Assembly: GCA_021371955.1 (NCBI GenBank)
Contig: JAJFVD010000013.1
Span: forward strand, 155,479-219,478
Direction of reading: 5' to 3'
DNA length: 64,000 bases
Source of the DNA: Bacteroidales bacterium
GTDB lineage: Bacteria; Bacteroidota; Bacteroidia; Bacteroidales; UBA932
Part shown: positions 55,110 to 63,352 of the stretch, in pieces
Position numbering within the stretch: position 1 is the first letter of the stretch
Layout of the letters: each line of letters starts with the position of its first letter
The notes under the pieces: generated by a model
The model's database searches: none
What the model saw: the letters and a program-made list of their open reading frames with translations, nothing else
What the model was told of the DNA's origin: nothing
Made by a program: the position numbers and the translations under genes

Positions 55110-57032
55110 ATGGTCCGAATACTAACCACCCTGTTGCTTGCACTTTCTCTTTTCTCTCCAAAAAGTGCGACATCTCAGAATTTGCCCGAAAGCAGGGGCG
55201 ATGCCTACCTGGTAATTGCCTCATACAATCCGGATACCAAAAGAATGTCCGATTTCATTACTGCCTTTCAGGATGGCCTTCTTAAGGAAAATGACAGGTC
55301 AGAAGTGCTTGTCGAAGATTTGGGATGCAAAAATTTCTATACCGAAGCACATACATGGTCCGGACAGGTAGCTACTCTGCTTCAGAAGTATCATAACAGG
55401 AAAATAAGGGCAATTATACTGCTTGGGCAGGAGGCCTGGTCATCTTTCCTTAACCTTACAAACATAGACTCAGCAGCAATAAACCAATTTCGGGATATTC
55501 CCCTGTTTTGCGCATTTGCCAGCGAAAACGGAATGGACCTGCCAAATACAATATCGGACCCGGAATGGAGGCCGCATTCTATTGACATGGTTGCCAAAGC
55601 TCAAAAATTGTTCACAAGCGGCGGATTTATAAATGTATATGATGTAGAGAAGAATATAAACCTTATAAAGAATTTCTATCCAAGCGTAAAGAACATTGTT
55701 CTGCTTACAGACAATACATATGGCGGAACATCTCTTAAAGCCTTGATGAGAAAAGAGATGGAAAAGTTCCCGGAACTTAATTACATATCCCTTGACGGGA
55801 GAAAAATCACTTCTCAACAAGCCCGGTCGGAAATTGAAGGACTTCCTGTCAACTCTGTGGTATTAATAGGAACATGGAGGGTAAACAGCGAGGGTCAGTA
55901 TTTTTTAAGAAATTCTCTTGACGAACTGTTTACAAATACTCCGGATTTGCCTGTTTTTTCTCTCACCGGCTCAGGAATCGGGAGCGTTGCAATCGGAGGT
56001 TTTGTCCCTAAGTACGGAGCAAATGCAGAAGTTATAGTACATCAGATTTCCAGATACTACCGCGGAGACAAAGACGCTATCAAATTTATCCAAAGCGAGG
56101 GAATTTACAATTTCGACCGCAGGAAAACAAATGCACTCGGAGTGAGGTCCGATCAGTTTCCCGCAAACTCAATATTTACAGACAGCGAAGATCCTCAAAT
56201 CCACAAGTACAAAGTGGTTCTTCTCTACCTTTCATTAGGTTCGTTTATCCTTATAATATTCATGGTCTCCTTTGCACTTTTGTACAGCAGGAACCGCCGC
56301 CTGAGAAGGCATCTTGAGAAAAATGAAAATGAGCTCATTCTGGCAAAAGAGAGAGCCGAGGAGTCCGACAAATTAAAGTCGGCATTTCTTGCAAACATGA
56401 GCCATGAAATTCGGACACCTCTGAATGCAATTGTAGGTTTTTCCCAGCTTATGAGCGACGAAAACTGTACATCTGCCGAAAAAGAAAAATTTGCAGATGT
56501 TATAAACCAGAATTCGGATATGCTGCTCACTCTCATAACCGACATCATTGACATATCAAGAATGGATACAGGAAAGATGAACTTCGTTTATAAGAAGGTG
56601 CGGATAAAAGAGATTGTAGAAAGCCTGGGGAACACAACCCTGCATTTAAAGAAAAAAGGCATTGAGTATATTTATATATCGGACCCGGAAGATATAGAGA
56701 TAAATACAGATGTGCACCGTCTCTCGCAGGTTATGATAAACCTCATCACAAACGCAAATAAGTTTACAGATGAAGGAAAAATCGTAATGGAATACAAAGT
56801 TGAGCGCGACAAAAACAGAGTTTTGTTCACAATTGCCGATACGGGAACCGGAATTCCGCAAGAAAAACGCTCCCGTTTATTCGAACGGTTTGAAAAGCTC
56901 GACGACTACAAACAGGGAGCCGGGCTCGGTCTTGCAATTTCAAAGCAGATAGTAACACGCCTCGGAGGAGAAATCTGGATAGACCCGGACTACACCGGAG
57001 GCGCAAAGTTCTGTTTTACACATCCGTTATAA
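55110..57032 (+). CDS. Sensor histidine kinase with periplasmic-binding-like input domain
   Basis: A 640-residue membrane kinase. Signal/first helix about 1-22, a large extracytoplasmic region (about 28-365) resembling an ABC-type periplasmic-binding fold (with VIASYNPDTKRMSDFITAFQ and SLTGSGIGSVAIGGFVPKYG), a transmembrane helix (about 370-392), a short coiled coil, then HisKA with SHEIRTPLNAIVGF (phospho-acceptor His432) and an HATPase domain with NLITNANKFTDEG, DTGTGIPQEKRSRLFERFEK and GAGLGLAI. No receiver or DNA-binding domain is attached and no response regulator lies beside it, so its partner is elsewhere. Ligand unknown. Its position after panCD is odd and may be only polar organisation. 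Confidence 0.93.
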   Translation: MVRILTTLLLALSLFSPKSATSQNLPESRGDAYLVIASYNPDTKRMSDFITAFQDGLLKENDRSEVLVEDLGCKNFYTEAHTWSGQVATLLQKYHNRKIRAIILLGQEAWSSFLNLTNIDSAAINQFRDIPLFCAFASENGMDLPNTISDPEWRPHSIDMVAKAQKLFTSGGFINVYDVEKNINLIKNFYPSVKNIVLLTDNTYGGTSLKALMRKEMEKFPELNYISLDGRKITSQQARSEIEGLPVNSVVLIGTWRVNSEGQYFLRNSLDELFTNTPDLPVFSLTGSGIGSVAIGGFVPKYGANAEVIVHQISRYYRGDKDAIKFIQSEGIYNFDRRKTNALGVRSDQFPANSIFTDSEDPQIHKYKVVLLYLSLGSFILIIFMVSFALLYSRNRRLRRHLEKNENELILAKERAEESDKLKSAFLANMSHEIRTPLNAIVGFSQLMSDENCTSAEKEKFADVINQNSDMLLTLITDIIDISRMDTGKMNFVYKKVRIKEIVESLGNTTLHLKKKGIEYIYISDPEDIEINTDVHRLSQVMINLITNANKFTDEGKIVMEYKVERDKNRVLFTIADTGTGIPQEKRSRLFERFEKLDDYKQGAGLGLAISKQIVTRLGGEIWIDPDYTGGAKFCFTHPL

Positions 57033-57077
57033 AAATTATTTCTATATTTACACCCAGTTACTAACCCTCGCTCCACA

Positions 57078-57115
57078 ACACCCACTGACCTTAAATTGGC
57101 AGTGGGTGTTTTTTT
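57078..57115 (+). terminator. Intrinsic terminator of the panC operon
   Basis: AACACCCACTG pairs with CAGTGGGTGTT, followed by seven or so T. Confidence 0.88.
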
Positions 57116-57127
57116 GATTAAAAATTG

Positions 57128-57135
57128 TATATTTG
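57128..57135 (+). promoter_or_regulatory. -7 box of the Pmp3-like gene
   Basis: TATATTTG, full TAnnTTTG match, 24 bases before the start at 57159, just after the upstream terminator. Confidence 0.5.
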
Positions 57136-57158
57136 ATACAAATCTACAATTCAGGATT

Positions 57159-57314
57159 ATGTCACTTTTAAGAGTATTGATTTGCATTCTTTTTCCGCCA
57201 CTGGCAGTGGTCGATTACGGGTGCGGTTCTGTTCTGATTGTCTTTTTGCTCACATTGTGCGGATGGGTTCCGGGAGTGATTGCAGCACTTGTAATTGTGA
57301 ACAGGAGCCGGTAA
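57159..57314 (+). CDS. Pmp3/YqaE-family small membrane protein
   Basis: A 51-residue membrane protein with two hydrophobic helices and the Pmp3 signature, seen in CILFPPLAVVDYGCG (family form ILPPLGV) and CGWVPGVIAALVIV. The reading frame is open further upstream, but the extension would run through the -7 box and terminator region, so the ATG at 57159 is used. Pmp3 proteins in other organisms link to membrane potential, salt and cold; the role here is not known. Confidence 0.88.
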   Translation: MSLLRVLICILFPPLAVVDYGCGSVLIVFLLTLCGWVPGVIAALVIVNRSR

Positions 57315-57453
57315 AGGCTACTGACGATAAATTCATTTTTTATATTTATTTAAAAATGTCTTTATGAAACGAGCATGTTCAATAAAAGCAAACTTGCATG
57401 AAAATAATACATGCGAGTTCCATCCGACCATTAAAAATCAAAATTATTTACGG

Positions 57454-58071
57454 ATGAAAAATGTATCGCTGATAATTTTATTTCTGCTCTTTTTTGTTGC
57501 ACCTGCCTGCGAAAAAGATGAGGAGTCTGAGACCGATTTATTTTGGGAAACAGAAAGCGCAGATGAGACTCCCCCCGTGCTATCGGTTTTGCCTCTCGAT
57601 TTGAATACCGTAACAGGTTTGATTTCTTTTGGGAACAATTTGCCGGAAACAAAAAATCCCACATTAGAATACTACACAAACTCCCCCGATGTTGTCCTGA
57701 AAGCAGTTTGCGGCGGTACAATAAGTACTGTAACTTTAAATTCCAATCCGGCAGTGGCAGACTATAGCATTTCCATTAAGCACAAAGCAAATTCTTCCTG
57801 GACCGTCATTTACGACCATATTAAAAACCTTTCAGTTAAAGTTGGCGATGTGGTTGTTGCCGGTGCAAATCTTGGAACAGTAGGTACCGGGAACAGGGTA
57901 GAGCTTCAGATAAACAAAACGGTTCACGGAAATGCAGATATTTCTGTATGCCCATTATTAGTAGCTAACCAGTCATTTATTGATGGTCACAACATACTCA
58001 GGGAAAGACTGGCGCAGAGTTACCCCGGTTATTATTTAACTTTGTGCAATGCAACTATAGTAACTCCATAA
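57454..58071 (+). CDS. Lipoprotein with catalytically dead LytM-like domain (first of a pair)
   Basis: A 205-residue lipoprotein when started at the ATG at 57454 (MKNVSLIILFLLFFVAPACE, lipobox VAPAC, Cys19); the frame upstream has no signal-like sequence. The middle (about 115-175) follows the M23/LytM pattern: WTVIYDHIKNLSVKVGDVVV then AGANLGTVGTGNRVELQINK, but the metal-binding His and Asp are missing. The C-terminal part has a VCP and a later LC cysteine. The next gene encodes a paralogue with the same pieces. I know no named family for it. A binding rather than hydrolytic role is inferred. Starts about 140 bases after the Pmp3 gene. Confidence 0.72.
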   Translation: MKNVSLIILFLLFFVAPACEKDEESETDLFWETESADETPPVLSVLPLDLNTVTGLISFGNNLPETKNPTLEYYTNSPDVVLKAVCGGTISTVTLNSNPAVADYSISIKHKANSSWTVIYDHIKNLSVKVGDVVVAGANLGTVGTGNRVELQINKTVHGNADISVCPLLVANQSFIDGHNILRERLAQSYPGYYLTLCNATIVTP

Positions 58072-58088
58072 ACAAACAGATAAACATT

Positions 58089-58715
58089 ATGAAAAAATTA
58101 ATATTTCTGTTTTTATCGGTTTTGATAGTAATCATGGTCCCTTCCTGCAAGGGAGAAGAACCGGCAGTTGAACCCGAGCCATACTATCCTCCAATGCTAA
58201 ATCAGTCTGTAGTGGACCTGGACAAAGTCATTAATATTAAGCCTTATGGAGAAACCATCGCACTAAGGATCAGGAGATCTTCCATCCGTTACATAGTTAG
58301 CGATGCACTTGCTCCGGTGAAATCCGTAAGCGTGGGTATTGTCGATTCCGTTGCTTATAACAGCGATCCAAACTATGTAGATTACAGGATACGAATAAGG
58401 GCAAGCAAAAATTCATTATGGTATGTAATATACAACCATGTGGCACAGGTGAAAGTTAAAGCAGGAGATATTGTTGTTGCAGGGACAGTTTTAGGAAGCG
58501 TGGGAACCGGAAATCTTGTAGATTTGCAGGCAAATAAGATTTCATTTGAATCTTCGGGAGTGAAGTACGAAAGTACAGTTTGCCCTTCGGGCCTCTTTCA
58601 CGGCACTGTGTCGGCGGCTCACGACCAAATGATATCGAGGCTTGGCATCTCGTCTCAGTTATGCAGCTATGGCTCTGTTCTTCCATATTATTCGGAGCCA
58701 TGGAGACAACGCTAA
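58089..58715 (+). CDS. Lipoprotein with catalytically dead LytM-like domain (second of a pair)
   Basis: A 208-residue lipoprotein (lipobox VPSC, Cys18) when started at the ATG at 58089, 17 bases after the first paralogue; the longer frame would begin inside that gene. It matches the first at NSDPNYVDYRIRI, WYVIYNHVAQVKVKAGDIVV and AGTVLGSVGTGNLVDLQANK, and both end with a VCP, a spaced His, Arg and a late LC. No zinc ligands at the LytM positions. The C-terminus is Ser/Gly/Tyr rich. An outer-membrane barrel gene follows after 26 bases, so three surface or periplasm proteins may be made together. Confidence 0.72.
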   Translation: MKKLIFLFLSVLIVIMVPSCKGEEPAVEPEPYYPPMLNQSVVDLDKVINIKPYGETIALRIRRSSIRYIVSDALAPVKSVSVGIVDSVAYNSDPNYVDYRIRIRASKNSLWYVIYNHVAQVKVKAGDIVVAGTVLGSVGTGNLVDLQANKISFESSGVKYESTVCPSGLFHGTVSAAHDQMISRLGISSQLCSYGSVLPYYSEPWRQR

Positions 58716-58741
58716 GAATTTTAAGAAATAAAAATATAACA

Positions 58742-59266
58742 ATGAAAAAACTTTTACTTACTGCCCTCTTGCTCTTTTTCTTTTTAGCCTCATGGGCACA
58801 ACCACAGGAAGGCATTGAAAAATCTGTACAAACCGGATATTCTGTTGGATTCGGACAAATACGAAGCAGTTCATACAATGTGGCATTTACATACGGGTAC
58901 CGGCTAAACCCGCTGGCCTACATAGGCGCAGGAACAGGAGTCGGAATTACCGATGGGAATTACGACAAGTATATAATTCCGATATATGCCATTTTTAAAG
59001 TTAACTTTACAAAAACCAGGATTTCCCCATTCTTCCAGTTTAATGTGGGCTATACATTCGGCCTCAATTCAAAAATAAGCGAAGGATATAATGTGCTTTA
59101 CTCTCCTTCTTTTGGCGCGGACTATAACATTACTCCGGTAAAAAGCGTGTATTTCCAGCTTGGGGTTGACTATCAGGGACACCATCTTTTCGACAGTATC
59201 GATTATTCCGGGTTCCTCAATAAATATATGACAGCGGTGAATTTCAGAGTCGGATATAAATTCTGA
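58742..59266 (+). CDS. Small outer-membrane beta-barrel protein
   Basis: A 174-residue exported protein from ATG 58742 (signal peptide about 1-20, ending SWAQ); the longer open frame lacks a signal and starts within the previous gene. Alternating hydrophobic and polar residues with aromatic girdles, and a terminal Phe (VNFRVGYKF), indicate an eight-strand-like barrel of the OMP_b-brl type. It resembles, loosely, the two barrels at 62724 and 63353. The last in the lipoprotein trio. Function unknown. Confidence 0.85.
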   Translation: MKKLLLTALLLFFFLASWAQPQEGIEKSVQTGYSVGFGQIRSSSYNVAFTYGYRLNPLAYIGAGTGVGITDGNYDKYIIPIYAIFKVNFTKTRISPFFQFNVGYTFGLNSKISEGYNVLYSPSFGADYNITPVKSVYFQLGVDYQGHHLFDSIDYSGFLNKYMTAVNFRVGYKF

Positions 59267-59289
59267 TTACAGAAATTCCAAAAACAAAT

Positions 59290-60381
59290 ATGACCAGAGA
59301 ACTGCACCCAAGAAACAAACACCACGGAAGGTACGATTTTGATGAACTCATTAAGAGTTCCCCCGAGCTGAACAAGTATGTAATAACAAATGCCTACGAC
59401 GATCGCACAATAGATTTTTTCGATCCTGCAGCAGTAAAGATGCTCAATAAAGCTCTCCTGAAGCATTTCTACGGTATTGCTTTCTGGGACATCCCCGAAA
59501 ATTACCTCTGCCCCTCTATTCCCGGCCGTGCAGATTATATCCACCATATTGCAGATTTGCTTGCAGATGACAAGCACAACGGAAACAAATCCAGAAACAG
59601 TTTCTTCCTCTCCGAAGGCAGCGCTCCTGCTCATGGAAACGAAGTAAAGTGCCTTGACATAGGCGTGGGTGCAAACTGCATCTACCCGGTTATAGGCTGC
59701 ATGGAGTACGGATGGACCTTCATCGGCAGCGATATTGACCCTGTTGCAGTTGAATCGGCAAAGAATATTGTACGGAAAAATCCTCTTTTGAAAGGCAAAA
59801 TTGAAATACGGCTTCAGCCGGACAGGACCTGCTTTTTCAAGGATATCCTTCTCGGAGGAGAGTATGTCGACGTAACCATCTGCAACCCTCCTTTTCACTC
59901 TTCGCCCGAAGAGGCGAGAGAGGTTGCGCAGAAGAAAATCAGAAACCTGATGCAGAACAAAGCTGCCGAACTCCGGTCGCAAAATCCGGATTCGATGTTT
60001 GGTGAAAACCCGGATTCTACGTTTAGAGAATCGAAGATTGAGACTCAGGGTCAAAATTTCATGTCCGGAGAAAATCAGGATTCCATGTCCGGCAATTCAG
60101 TATCCGGAGAGAAAAAGGCGGGTTCCAAACCAGTTCCTAATTTTGGCGGACAGAACAACGAGCTCTGGTGCCCCGGCGGCGAAGAGCAGTTTGTACGCGA
60201 CATGGCTTTCCAAAGCCGCAGTTACGCAAGCCAGTGCCGCTGGTTTTCCAGCCTCATCGCAAAGAAAGAGAGCCTCCGCGGAGTATATTCCGCCCTTAAA
60301 AAAGTAGGAGCCGTGGAAGTGAAGACAATTCCAATGGGGCAGGGAAACAAAATCAGCCGCATAGTTGCGTGGCGGTTCTGA
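59290..60381 (+). CDS. rlmF: 23S rRNA (adenine-1618-N6)-methyltransferase
   Basis: RlmF of 363 residues, methylating A1618 of 23S rRNA. Family start MTRELHPRNKHHGRYDF, SAM motif CLDIGVGANCIYP (about 121-133), FIGSDIDPVAVESA, the catalytic NPPF (199-202) and FGGQNNELWCPGGEEQFVRD. Between about residues 225 and 280 there is an insertion of roughly 50 residues made of near-repeats (NPDSMFGENPDSTF and NQDSMSGNSVSGE) not expected in the family. It sits after the NPPF motif, in a loop, so the enzyme may still work. Followed by element C of the REP family. Confidence 0.93.
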   Translation: MTRELHPRNKHHGRYDFDELIKSSPELNKYVITNAYDDRTIDFFDPAAVKMLNKALLKHFYGIAFWDIPENYLCPSIPGRADYIHHIADLLADDKHNGNKSRNSFFLSEGSAPAHGNEVKCLDIGVGANCIYPVIGCMEYGWTFIGSDIDPVAVESAKNIVRKNPLLKGKIEIRLQPDRTCFFKDILLGGEYVDVTICNPPFHSSPEEAREVAQKKIRNLMQNKAAELRSQNPDSMFGENPDSTFRESKIETQGQNFMSGENQDSMSGNSVSGEKKAGSKPVPNFGGQNNELWCPGGEEQFVRDMAFQSRSYASQCRWFSSLIAKKESLRGVYSALKKVGAVEVKTIPMGQGNKISRIVAWRF

Positions 60382-60390
60382 TGACACCAT

Positions 60391-60502
60391 TTTTCCCCAG
60401 GGGAAATTTGTTTAAACGCTCAAAGTCAACACTTTAGCTAATTTAGAGAAGAGACGCAAACATATCATTATCAATAACATAACAAATTTCCCCTGGGGAA
60501 AA
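60391..60502. repeat. Bipartite palindromic (REP/BIME-like) element, copy C
   Basis: 112 bases with the same arms as copies A and B (TTTTCCCCAGGGGAAATTTG at 60391-60410 and its inverted mate at 60483-60502) but an interior of different sequence. It lies 9 bases after the rlmF stop and 7 bases before the next start, so it makes up nearly the whole gap. Confidence 0.85.
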
Positions 60503-60509
60503 GACACTT

Positions 60510-61118
60510 ATGAAAAAATTACTATTATTAGCAGCTTTACTTTGTCAGTTTACTGCCAATGCACAGCAAAAGAGCGACAGCATTAAGACTGCATTGCTCA
60601 TCGTAGACATTCAGAATTTCTATTTCCCTGGAGATGGCAAGCCAGGGTTGGTTAACGCCGAACAGGCCAGTCTGGTTGCAAAAGATATTCTTCAAATTTT
60701 CCGGGAGAGAAACCAGCTCGTTGTGCATGTGCGCCACAAGTCAAACAGCGGATTTGAAATTCACAAAAACGTTGAGCCCCTTGCATCGGAAAAGGTGATT
60801 ACAAAACAAAAGGTCAACAGTTTTTATGGGACAGATTTGCTGGAGTTTCTAAACAAAAACAAAATTACCCGTCTTGTAATCATAGGCATGCAAACACAAA
60901 TGTGCCTCGAAGGTGCCACAAGGGCAGCAAGCGACTACGGCTTTGAATGTATCGTAGTTTCCGATGCCTGTGCTACCAGAGATTTGAAGTTCGGAGACAA
61001 AACCGTTAAGGCAGAGGATGTACAGACGGCTGTTCTGGCTACTCTCACCGACGGACACTACGCAAAGGTCATTGACTCGAAAGGATTTAAAGAGAATCTC
61101 AACACCATTCTTCCCTAG
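60510..61118 (+). CDS. Exported isochorismatase-family cysteine hydrolase
   Basis: A 202-residue protein with a signal peptide (about 1-19, TANAQ) and an isochorismatase-like alpha/beta domain. The catalytic triad is visible: Asp33 in IVDIQN, Lys101 in KVNSF and Cys132 in TQMCLEGATRAASDYG. Members hydrolyse amides such as nicotinamide, N-carbamoyl compounds or isochorismate; which one cannot be read. An exported form is unusual because most are cytoplasmic. No promoter box stands out in the REP gap, so it may rely on read-through from rlmF. Confidence 0.87.
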   Translation: MKKLLLLAALLCQFTANAQQKSDSIKTALLIVDIQNFYFPGDGKPGLVNAEQASLVAKDILQIFRERNQLVVHVRHKSNSGFEIHKNVEPLASEKVITKQKVNSFYGTDLLEFLNKNKITRLVIIGMQTQMCLEGATRAASDYGFECIVVSDACATRDLKFGDKTVKAEDVQTAVLATLTDGHYAKVIDSKGFKENLNTILP

Positions 61119-61240
61119 GGGAGCACCTACACCCCAGGGGTGAGACGCTCAGACGCGCGGGGTGTGGTGCGCGCCGGAAAGGATTTGTAGGGTCTCTAAC
61201 CTAAAAAAACCTATATTTACATAATCAAAAACCCCAAACC
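61119..61240. other. Gap with palindromes before the DUF1460 gene
   Basis: Contains CCCTAGGG (61113-61120, straddling the upstream stop), CACCCCAGGGGTG (61130-61142), and a GCGCG/CGCGC hairpin (about 61154-61173), a GC-rich cluster in an otherwise AT-rich gap. It resembles the second palindrome next to REP copy B (27420-27430) and may be a different, partial REP-type element. Downstream TATATTTA near 61211 could be a weak -7 box. Confidence 0.5.
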
Positions 61241-62098
61241 ATGAAAAGATTTTTTCTGTCAATTTTCTTCATCTCGCTGTTCTGCAGCTCCTTTGCGCAG
61301 ATGGCTAAAAGCCAGACAATATATAATCAGCCGGAGGATCGCATTATATTCAGCAAATACGTTGTTTACATTCAGAACAAAACCAATCTGCCTACAGACC
61401 AAATAATTATAGAGACCGCTAAATTCTTTTTAGACGTTCCGTATGTAGCCAACACTTTGGAAATCGAACCCGAAGGTTTGGTTGTGAACCTCAGAGAGCT
61501 GGACTGCACAACATTTTTAGAGACTGTTTACGCTTTGTCGATGACTGCAAAATCGCAGGACCTCACCTTCGACAATTTCTGCAACAAACTAAGGTGGCTC
61601 CGCTACAGGGAAGGCTCCATAAACGACTACACCGACCGTCTTCACTACACATCCGACTGGATTGACCAGAATCAGGAAAAAGGAATCGTAAAGAGCATGG
61701 CACAGAGCGCAGGCGGAGAACCCCTCAACCTCAATTTGTACATCATGTCTTCAAATACAGACAGATACAAGCAACTCAAAGGCAAGGCCGACCTCATCCA
61801 GAAGGTTAAAGAAAAGGAAATGGAAATCAATGCCAGGAAGCATTTTTATATTCCAACCGACAAAATTGACCAGAATGCAGGCCTCATAAAGAGCGGAGAT
61901 ATGGTGGGTTTTGTTACTACAATCCCCGGCATAGACATTTCCCATGTAGGAATCATATACAAAGACGGCGACAAGCTCACATTTATTCACGCCTCCTCTT
62001 CAAAGAAAAAAGTGATTATAAACCAGGAGCCGTTATCAACATTTGTAAAGGGTACCGGACGCAACACAGGAATAGTACTGGCCCGGGCACAATTCTAA
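61241..62098 (+). CDS. DUF1460 amidase-like protein (NlpC/P60 fold)
   Basis: A 285-residue exported protein (signal peptide about 1-20, SSFAQ) of the DUF1460 family, papain-like amidases that act on peptidoglycan fragments. Catalytic Cys89 is in LDCTTFLETVYAL, and the His in IDISHVGIIYKDGDKLTFIH region; FLDVPYVANTLE and HASSSKKKV are also typical. Cell-wall amide hydrolysis, perhaps of released muropeptides, is inferred from family. The next gene (LOG) begins 13 bases later, so they are probably co-transcribed. Confidence 0.9.
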   Translation: MKRFFLSIFFISLFCSSFAQMAKSQTIYNQPEDRIIFSKYVVYIQNKTNLPTDQIIIETAKFFLDVPYVANTLEIEPEGLVVNLRELDCTTFLETVYALSMTAKSQDLTFDNFCNKLRWLRYREGSINDYTDRLHYTSDWIDQNQEKGIVKSMAQSAGGEPLNLNLYIMSSNTDRYKQLKGKADLIQKVKEKEMEINARKHFYIPTDKIDQNAGLIKSGDMVGFVTTIPGIDISHVGIIYKDGDKLTFIHASSSKKKVIINQEPLSTFVKGTGRNTGIVLARAQF

Positions 62099-62111
62099 AA
62101 TCCGGCAGATA

Positions 62112-62693
62112 ATGAAGAGAATTACTGTCTTTTGCGGGTCCAGTTCCGGCACCGATGTAAAATATGAACAACAGGCAATCCTGCTTGGGCAAACGCTTGC
62201 AAAGGAAAACATCGAAGTCGTATACGGCGGAGCAAAGGTTGGGCTGATGGGATCTGTTGCAGACGGGGCTTTAGGTGCAGGCGGAAAGGTAATCGGGGTG
62301 ATGCCGTTGTTTTTGAGAACAATGGAGATTGACCACGAAGGACTCACAGATATGATATGGGTCGAAAGCATGCACGAACGAAAGACCAAAATGAACGACC
62401 TGTGCGACGGTGTTATTGCTCTCCCCGGCGGATACGGAACACTGGACGAATTCTTTGAAATGCTCACATGGGCACAACTTGGACTGCATAAGAAACCACT
62501 TGCCATACTCAATATAGGCGGCTATTACGACGCCCTCATAACCCTTCTTGATAGTATGGTTGCAAATGGCCTGCTCAAAGAGCAAAACCGCAAGATGGTA
62601 CTCATTAGCGACAATATCCCCGACCTCCTCAGCCAAATGAGAAACTATGTTGCTCCAACGGTAGGAAAATGGATACACAAGAAAGAGATATAA
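62112..62693 (+). CDS. LOG-family protein (nucleotide 5'-monophosphate phosphoribohydrolase)
   Basis: A 193-residue cytoplasmic protein of the LOG/YgdH type. Motifs: VYGGAKVGLMGSVADGAL and LPGGYGTLDEFFEML, the PGGxGTxxE signature of the active site. Plant homologues release cytokinin bases from their nucleotides; bacterial ones split AMP or other nucleotides into base and ribose 5-phosphate. Ordinary length. Confidence 0.93.
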   Translation: MKRITVFCGSSSGTDVKYEQQAILLGQTLAKENIEVVYGGAKVGLMGSVADGALGAGGKVIGVMPLFLRTMEIDHEGLTDMIWVESMHERKTKMNDLCDGVIALPGGYGTLDEFFEMLTWAQLGLHKKPLAILNIGGYYDALITLLDSMVANGLLKEQNRKMVLISDNIPDLLSQMRNYVAPTVGKWIHKKEI

Positions 62694-62723
62694 TCGTATC
62701 TTTAGATAACTAATTGCTTTATT

Positions 62724-63251
62724 ATGAAAAGAAAAATTTTATTTTTTGTTTTGCTGATGGTAGCAATGTCTTTTAATTCTTACAGCCAGAATTTAAAATA
62801 TCAGGGAGAGGTGAATGTGGGCTATGCATTGGGCTATGGCGACTGGTCATACAACCGCTTTAATGTGGAAACGGTTCACGGGTTCAGGCTCACTGATAAT
62901 TTCTTTGTTGGAGCAGGTGTCGGCTGGCATTCATATAATCGTAACGCCGATGAGTTTATAGGTGAAGATGAACAGTTTTCCTTAATTCCTATCTTTTTTG
63001 ATGTGAAAGGCTATCTCACCTACGGCAAAATTTCTCCTTATGCCACTTTTGATATAGGATATTCAATAACAACCGGAATGGTATCAGGCCATAATGGTTT
63101 TTACTTTGCCCCGGGTGTTGGCGCAAGCTATAACATTTCCGGTAAAAACGCCATAAGCCTTGGAGTATCACTACAATCGCAGACCCTGGCCGGCTACCCG
63201 TCGAGGCTTACAATGAATTCCTTTGCAATTAAAATTGGGTTTAGGTTTTAG
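62724..63251 (+). CDS. Small outer-membrane beta-barrel protein
   Basis: A 175-residue exported protein (signal peptide about 1-22, NSYSQ) predicted to be a small barrel ending in KIGFRF. Strong similarity to the next gene: LKYQGEVNVGYALGYG and FNVETVHGFRLTDNFFVGAG match LKYQGELNVGHSFGVG and FTIETVHGVRLNDYFFVGIG. Probably a tandem duplication. A weak -7-like TATCTTTA lies 27 bases upstream. Role unknown. Confidence 0.85.
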   Translation: MKRKILFFVLLMVAMSFNSYSQNLKYQGEVNVGYALGYGDWSYNRFNVETVHGFRLTDNFFVGAGVGWHSYNRNADEFIGEDEQFSLIPIFFDVKGYLTYGKISPYATFDIGYSITTGMVSGHNGFYFAPGVGASYNISGKNAISLGVSLQSQTLAGYPSRLTMNSFAIKIGFRF

Positions 63252-63352
63252 CAGCTTGCCCCCTGAATTCTGAGATTTCAATTCAAAATTTCCAGTAACA
63301 CTTCCTGTGTTTTTGCACTACCTTTATTATAATAAATTAATACTCTTTTATC

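Noticed and set aside
57364..57453. Longer start for the first LytM-like lipoprotein
   Set aside because: The extra residues are polar and unlike a signal; the ATG at 57454 begins a proper lipoprotein signal.
59203..60054. 283-codon open frame on the minus strand opposite rlmF
   Set aside because: It is a shadow of rlmF, which has clear family motifs; the translation shows no recognisable domain.
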